A stretch of DNA of 17,354 nt. Source: Microcystis aeruginosa W13-11. Its GTDB lineage: Bacteria; Cyanobacteriota; Cyanobacteriia; Cyanobacteriales; Microcystaceae. Each line of letters starts with the position of its first letter. Within the stretch, counting starts at the first letter, position 1. The stretch covers positions 1 through 17,354 of the forward strand of contig JAADBR010000099.1 of the NCBI GenBank assembly GCA_009995705.1, written 5' to 3'. Under the pieces are notes generated by a model. The model was given only the letters and a program-made list of their open reading frames with translations. It searched no databases and was not told the DNA's origin. Below, piece after piece: positions 15,606-17,354 of this stretch. Both the position numbers and the translations under genes were made by a program.

Positions 15606-16352
15606 TTAATTGGTAGCTCTAGGGGAAACTCGGGTGCTGACAAAGTAGTTAACTGTATCTCCAGTAGTCAGGTTTACCTGAGCGTTGGCATTCAAAATCA
15701 CTTGACCACCACCACCGCGAACACAGGCAAAAAAACCGTCCACATCGCCAGGATCGGCGGCGATTAGTTCAAAATCCGCATGGTCATCACAAAAATTGGG
15801 GTTATTAGCAGTCGCTGCTAACATATCAGTGACGGGGGAACGTATCCAAGTAGTAATATCTGCGGGGGTGATGTAGTTGCCATTAGCGTCCAAGTTTGGA
15901 CCATAGCGCCACAAGACTCGCGGACCGGTCAAGCTATTTTCAGGGCCTTTGGTATAGTAAACGATCTGTTCATTGAGCGGAGCCTGACCTGGATTGTTGG
16001 GGTCGGGAATTTGGAAAGCAAGAACTACTCGTGATCCGGCTGCACGGGCTTCGGGTACTTGAGTCGTCACGATATCAGCTTCAGAATCAGCGATAATTCT
16101 TGCCCGTCTCACTTCATCTGAAACAAACTCTAGAGTACGATTAAGATTATTTCGGATTTCAGTACCCGCATTAGCTTGATAGTTACTTCTGAGCAGGTTA
16201 GTTACGCCAATTCCCGACAGCGAGATGGCAATCAGCATCATCAAATCTGCCAGTAAAACTTCTGTAATCGTGAAACCTGCTTGTCGAACCGGTTGGTGAG
16301 CTTGTCGAACCAACCGAGCGGATTTTTCCTGTAAACGACCAGCAATTCTCAT
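15606..16352 (-). CDS. Type IV pilin-like (pseudopilin) protein with repeat-bearing leader
   Basis: The ATG at 16352 gives 248 residues starting MRIAGRLQEKS; a TTG at 16367 is less likely. The prepilin signature is AG/FTITEVLLADLMMLIA: Gly26 at -1, Phe at +1 and Glu at +5, followed by a hydrophobic helix to about residue 48, so PilD-type processing is expected. The rest has an N-terminal helical part with NNLNRTLEFVSDEVRRARII and a C-terminal beta-rich domain with Cys pairs, similar to PilW/HpsC-type minor pseudopilins. The role is probably as a minor subunit of a type IV pilus or related secretion machine. The 26-residue leader is long because a 21-bp-unit repeat (VRQAHQPVRQA) lies within it. 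The gene stands alone, convergent with trpE. No good ribosome binding site is seen. Confidence 0.8.
   Translation of the reverse strand: MRIAGRLQEKSARLVRQAHQPVRQAGFTITEVLLADLMMLIAISLSGIGVTNLLRSNYQANAGTEIRNNLNRTLEFVSDEVRRARIIADSEADIVTTQVPEARAAGSRVVLAFQIPDPNNPGQAPLNEQIVYYTKGPENSLTGPRVLWRYGPNLDANGNYITPADITTWIRSPVTDMLAATANNPNFCDDHADFELIAADPGDVDGFFACVRGGGGQVILNANAQVNLTTGDTVNYFVSTRVSPRATN
16279..16316. repeat. Short palindromic repeat inside the pilin leader
   Basis: GCTTGTCGAACC occurs twice (16279-16290 and 16300-16311), a 21-bp period equal to seven codons. CGGTTGGT (16290-16297) and ACCAACCG (16309-16316) form an 8-bp stem with an 11-nt loop. Such sequences are common intergenic repeats in some cyanobacteria (from memory); here the element is in frame in coding sequence. 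Confidence 0.75.
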
Positions 16353-16478
16353 TTCAAAAAGTAACAATTTATACAGACAGAAAAAGAGATTTAACAGGTG
16401 GCAAAATTGCGATCGCCAATCAGTGTTGGACGGGTGTAATTTCAGCTATTCAAAAATGAGAATTGCTGGTAAACGACC
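16339..16478. repeat. Inverted duplicate of the pilin gene's first codons
   Basis: Bases 16339-16354 (pilin start region) recur exactly in inverted orientation at 16454-16469. The adjoining GTAAACGACC (16331-16340) recurs in direct orientation at 16469-16478. The plus-strand copy would read MRIAGKRPR then stop, so it is a vestige. Between the arms lies a HIP1 octamer at 16409. Confidence 0.6.
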
Positions 16479-16931
16479 TAGGTGATTGATGTACCCTAAA
16501 TAAAAACGCATAGCTTTAACCCGTCCCGATTCCCATTTTATATACTTGCCTAAATATTTAACATTTATTGCAATCACGCAGATTTTACTAGACTATCGGT
16601 CAATCAAGTCGAAAGGTGTTTTCGGAAACCACTGAAAATTGACTACTACCTACTGCCTTGACAATTTGCCCAGAAAACTCGCAATCGAGACTGTCTTGAC
16701 CTACTAACCTCACCACTAACCACATCATAGCCTAAAAAAATCCCATAGATAGTAATTGAAATATGGCCAGAAAGGTGATTTTGGTTACAGATATTAATCG
16801 CTTTTGGGAGTGAATGAGTTTTTCGTACATTTGTATTGGTAGAATGGTTGAGCCTCAAGGAGATAAGAAGGCCCAAGTACTGGTTACAATCAAGGATGAG
16901 TAATTTTTCGATCGATGTCATCTAAATAATC
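16479..16931. other. Intergenic region between pilin and gloA
   Basis: About 450 bp without a supported gene. It is AT-rich with several short T/A runs and no clear hairpin. A 29-codon plus-strand frame (16814-16903) is listed separately. A 91-codon minus-strand frame (16646-16921) has no ribosome binding site or family resemblance and is not called. No promoter can be assigned with confidence. Confidence 0.4.
16814..16903 (+). CDS. Possible small ORF (29 aa), unrecognised
   Basis: ATG at 16814 and TAA at 16901. GGGAG at 16806-16810 is present but only 3 nt from the ATG. The product MSFSYICIGRMVEPQGDKK... ends in VLVTIKDE. It has a protein-like mix of residues but matches no family I know. 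It could be a genuine small protein, a truncated gene start, or chance. It lies 28 bp before gloA on the same strand. Confidence 0.2.
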   Translation: MSFSYICIGRMVEPQGDKKAQVLVTIKDE

Positions 16932-17354
16932 ATGCGTCTCTTACACACCATGCTCCGGGTCAATAATTTGCAGGAATCTCTACAATTTTGCTGCGATGTG
17001 CTAGGAATGAAGTTATTACGCCAGAAAGACTATCCCAATGGTCAATTTACTCTCGCTTTTGTCGGTTATGGCGATGAGGCTAATCATGCTGTCATCGAAC
17101 TGACCTATAATTGGGGAGTCGATCGCTACGAAGTCGGTAATGCTTACGGTCATATTGCCCTAGGTGTGGATGATATTTATAGCACCTGTGAGAAAATTAA
17201 AGCTCTTGGTGGCAATGTCACCAGGGAACCAGGACCGATGAAACACGAAAAAAGACGGGAGCTTGGTAGCCCCGTCGTTTCAACACGGGGCGGAAAAGCG
17301 ACGCGAGCGGATTTATCCGCTGTCCTAATGTCTGTCATGATGTGGGTCATTAAT
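16932..17354 (+). pseudogene. gloA: Glyoxalase I (lactoylglutathione lyase), 3' end replaced
   Basis: Glyoxalase I converts the methylglyoxal-glutathione hemithioacetal to S-lactoylglutathione. The frame begins at ATG 16932 ([20 protein letters not shown]) and agrees with GloA through Lys104-His105 (REPGPMKH). Metal ligands His5, Glu56 and His74 are at the same numbers as in E. coli GloA. After His105 the expected continuation (GTTVIAF...DPDGYKxEL) is replaced by [15 protein letters not shown]..., still open at the window edge. The fourth ligand, Glu122, is therefore lost, and the product should be inactive as a metalloenzyme unless the rest resumes downstream. The junction is near 17247 and coincides with the start of palindrome-rich DNA. 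No strong Shine-Dalgarno precedes the ATG. Identification is firm; calling it broken depends on sequence beyond the window. Confidence 0.85.
17247..17354. mobile_element. End of a putative inserted element (IS200/IS605-like palindromes), partial
   Basis: From the point where gloA diverges, several palindromes appear. CCCCGT/ACGGGG (17270-17275 with 17285-17290) and AGCGGAT/ATCCGCT (17306-17321) are hairpins. GACGGG/CCCGTC (17254-17259 with 17271-17276) competes with the first. The arrangement AGCCCCGTCGTTTCAACACGGGG resembles the hairpin found downstream of tnpB in cyanobacterial IS200/IS605 elements, from memory. No transposase is visible and the element continues past the edge. Confidence 0.4.

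Noticed and set aside
16646..16921. 91-codon minus-strand open frame
   Set aside because: No ribosome binding site, no recognisable motif and unusual composition; it overlaps likely upstream DNA of gloA.
1..17354. CRISPR array, tRNA, rRNA or defence system
   Set aside because: No regularly spaced repeats, cloverleaf, rRNA sequence or defence-gene cluster was found on either strand.

Overview
The window looks like a piece of a cyanobacterial chromosome, most like Microcystis or a close relative. Seen directly: a complete psaD (photosystem I subunit II), at least five HIP1 octamers GCGATCGC (1529, 3217, 9807, 14507, 16409), cyanobacterial-type GdhA, TrpE and TrpG, and intergenic DNA crowded with short palindromes and dispersed repeats. 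The genus is an inference from general resemblance and was not checked by any search.

Layout. (1) 1-1195: the 3' part of a secreted subtilase. It is followed by about 500 bp holding a cluster of hairpins and a fragment of a response-regulator gene. (2) 1715-3010: gdhA, with a GTA-N8-TAC (NtcA-type) sequence upstream. (3) 3011-3587: about 580 bp of repeat mosaic. (4) 3588-7425, minus strand: a cyanobacterial NlpC/P60 peptidoglycan peptidase gene followed 55 bp downstream by an RND efflux pump gene. This pair is bracketed by two diverged copies of a roughly 130-bp repeat. (5) 8077-9968: an LCP-family gene and a lumenal or periplasmic pentapeptide-repeat gene, 2 bp apart. (6) 10096-13271: trpG, a metallo-beta-lactamase-fold protein that has lost most metal ligands, and a double-domain ferric-iron ABC permease. 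(7) 13440-15520: psaD then trpE, separated by a large hairpin, with an HLR1-like (RpaB-type) element upstream of psaD. (8) 15606-16352, minus strand: a type IV pilin-like protein whose leader peptide contains a short palindromic repeat. (9) 16932-17354: a glyoxalase I gene whose 3' end is replaced by palindrome-rich foreign sequence at the right edge.

Functionally this is mostly housekeeping: nitrogen assimilation (GdhA), tryptophan synthesis (TrpG and TrpE form one enzyme but are encoded 3.3 kb apart), photosystem I, iron uptake, and cell envelope work (LCP, NlpC/P60, RND). I found no defence system, CRISPR array, rRNA or tRNA, and no convincing new multi-gene system. The unusual signals are small-scale: repeats that have entered or truncated genes (receiver fragment, pilin leader, gloA), a repeat-bracketed envelope module, and a degenerate MBL-fold protein with a twin-arginine leader.
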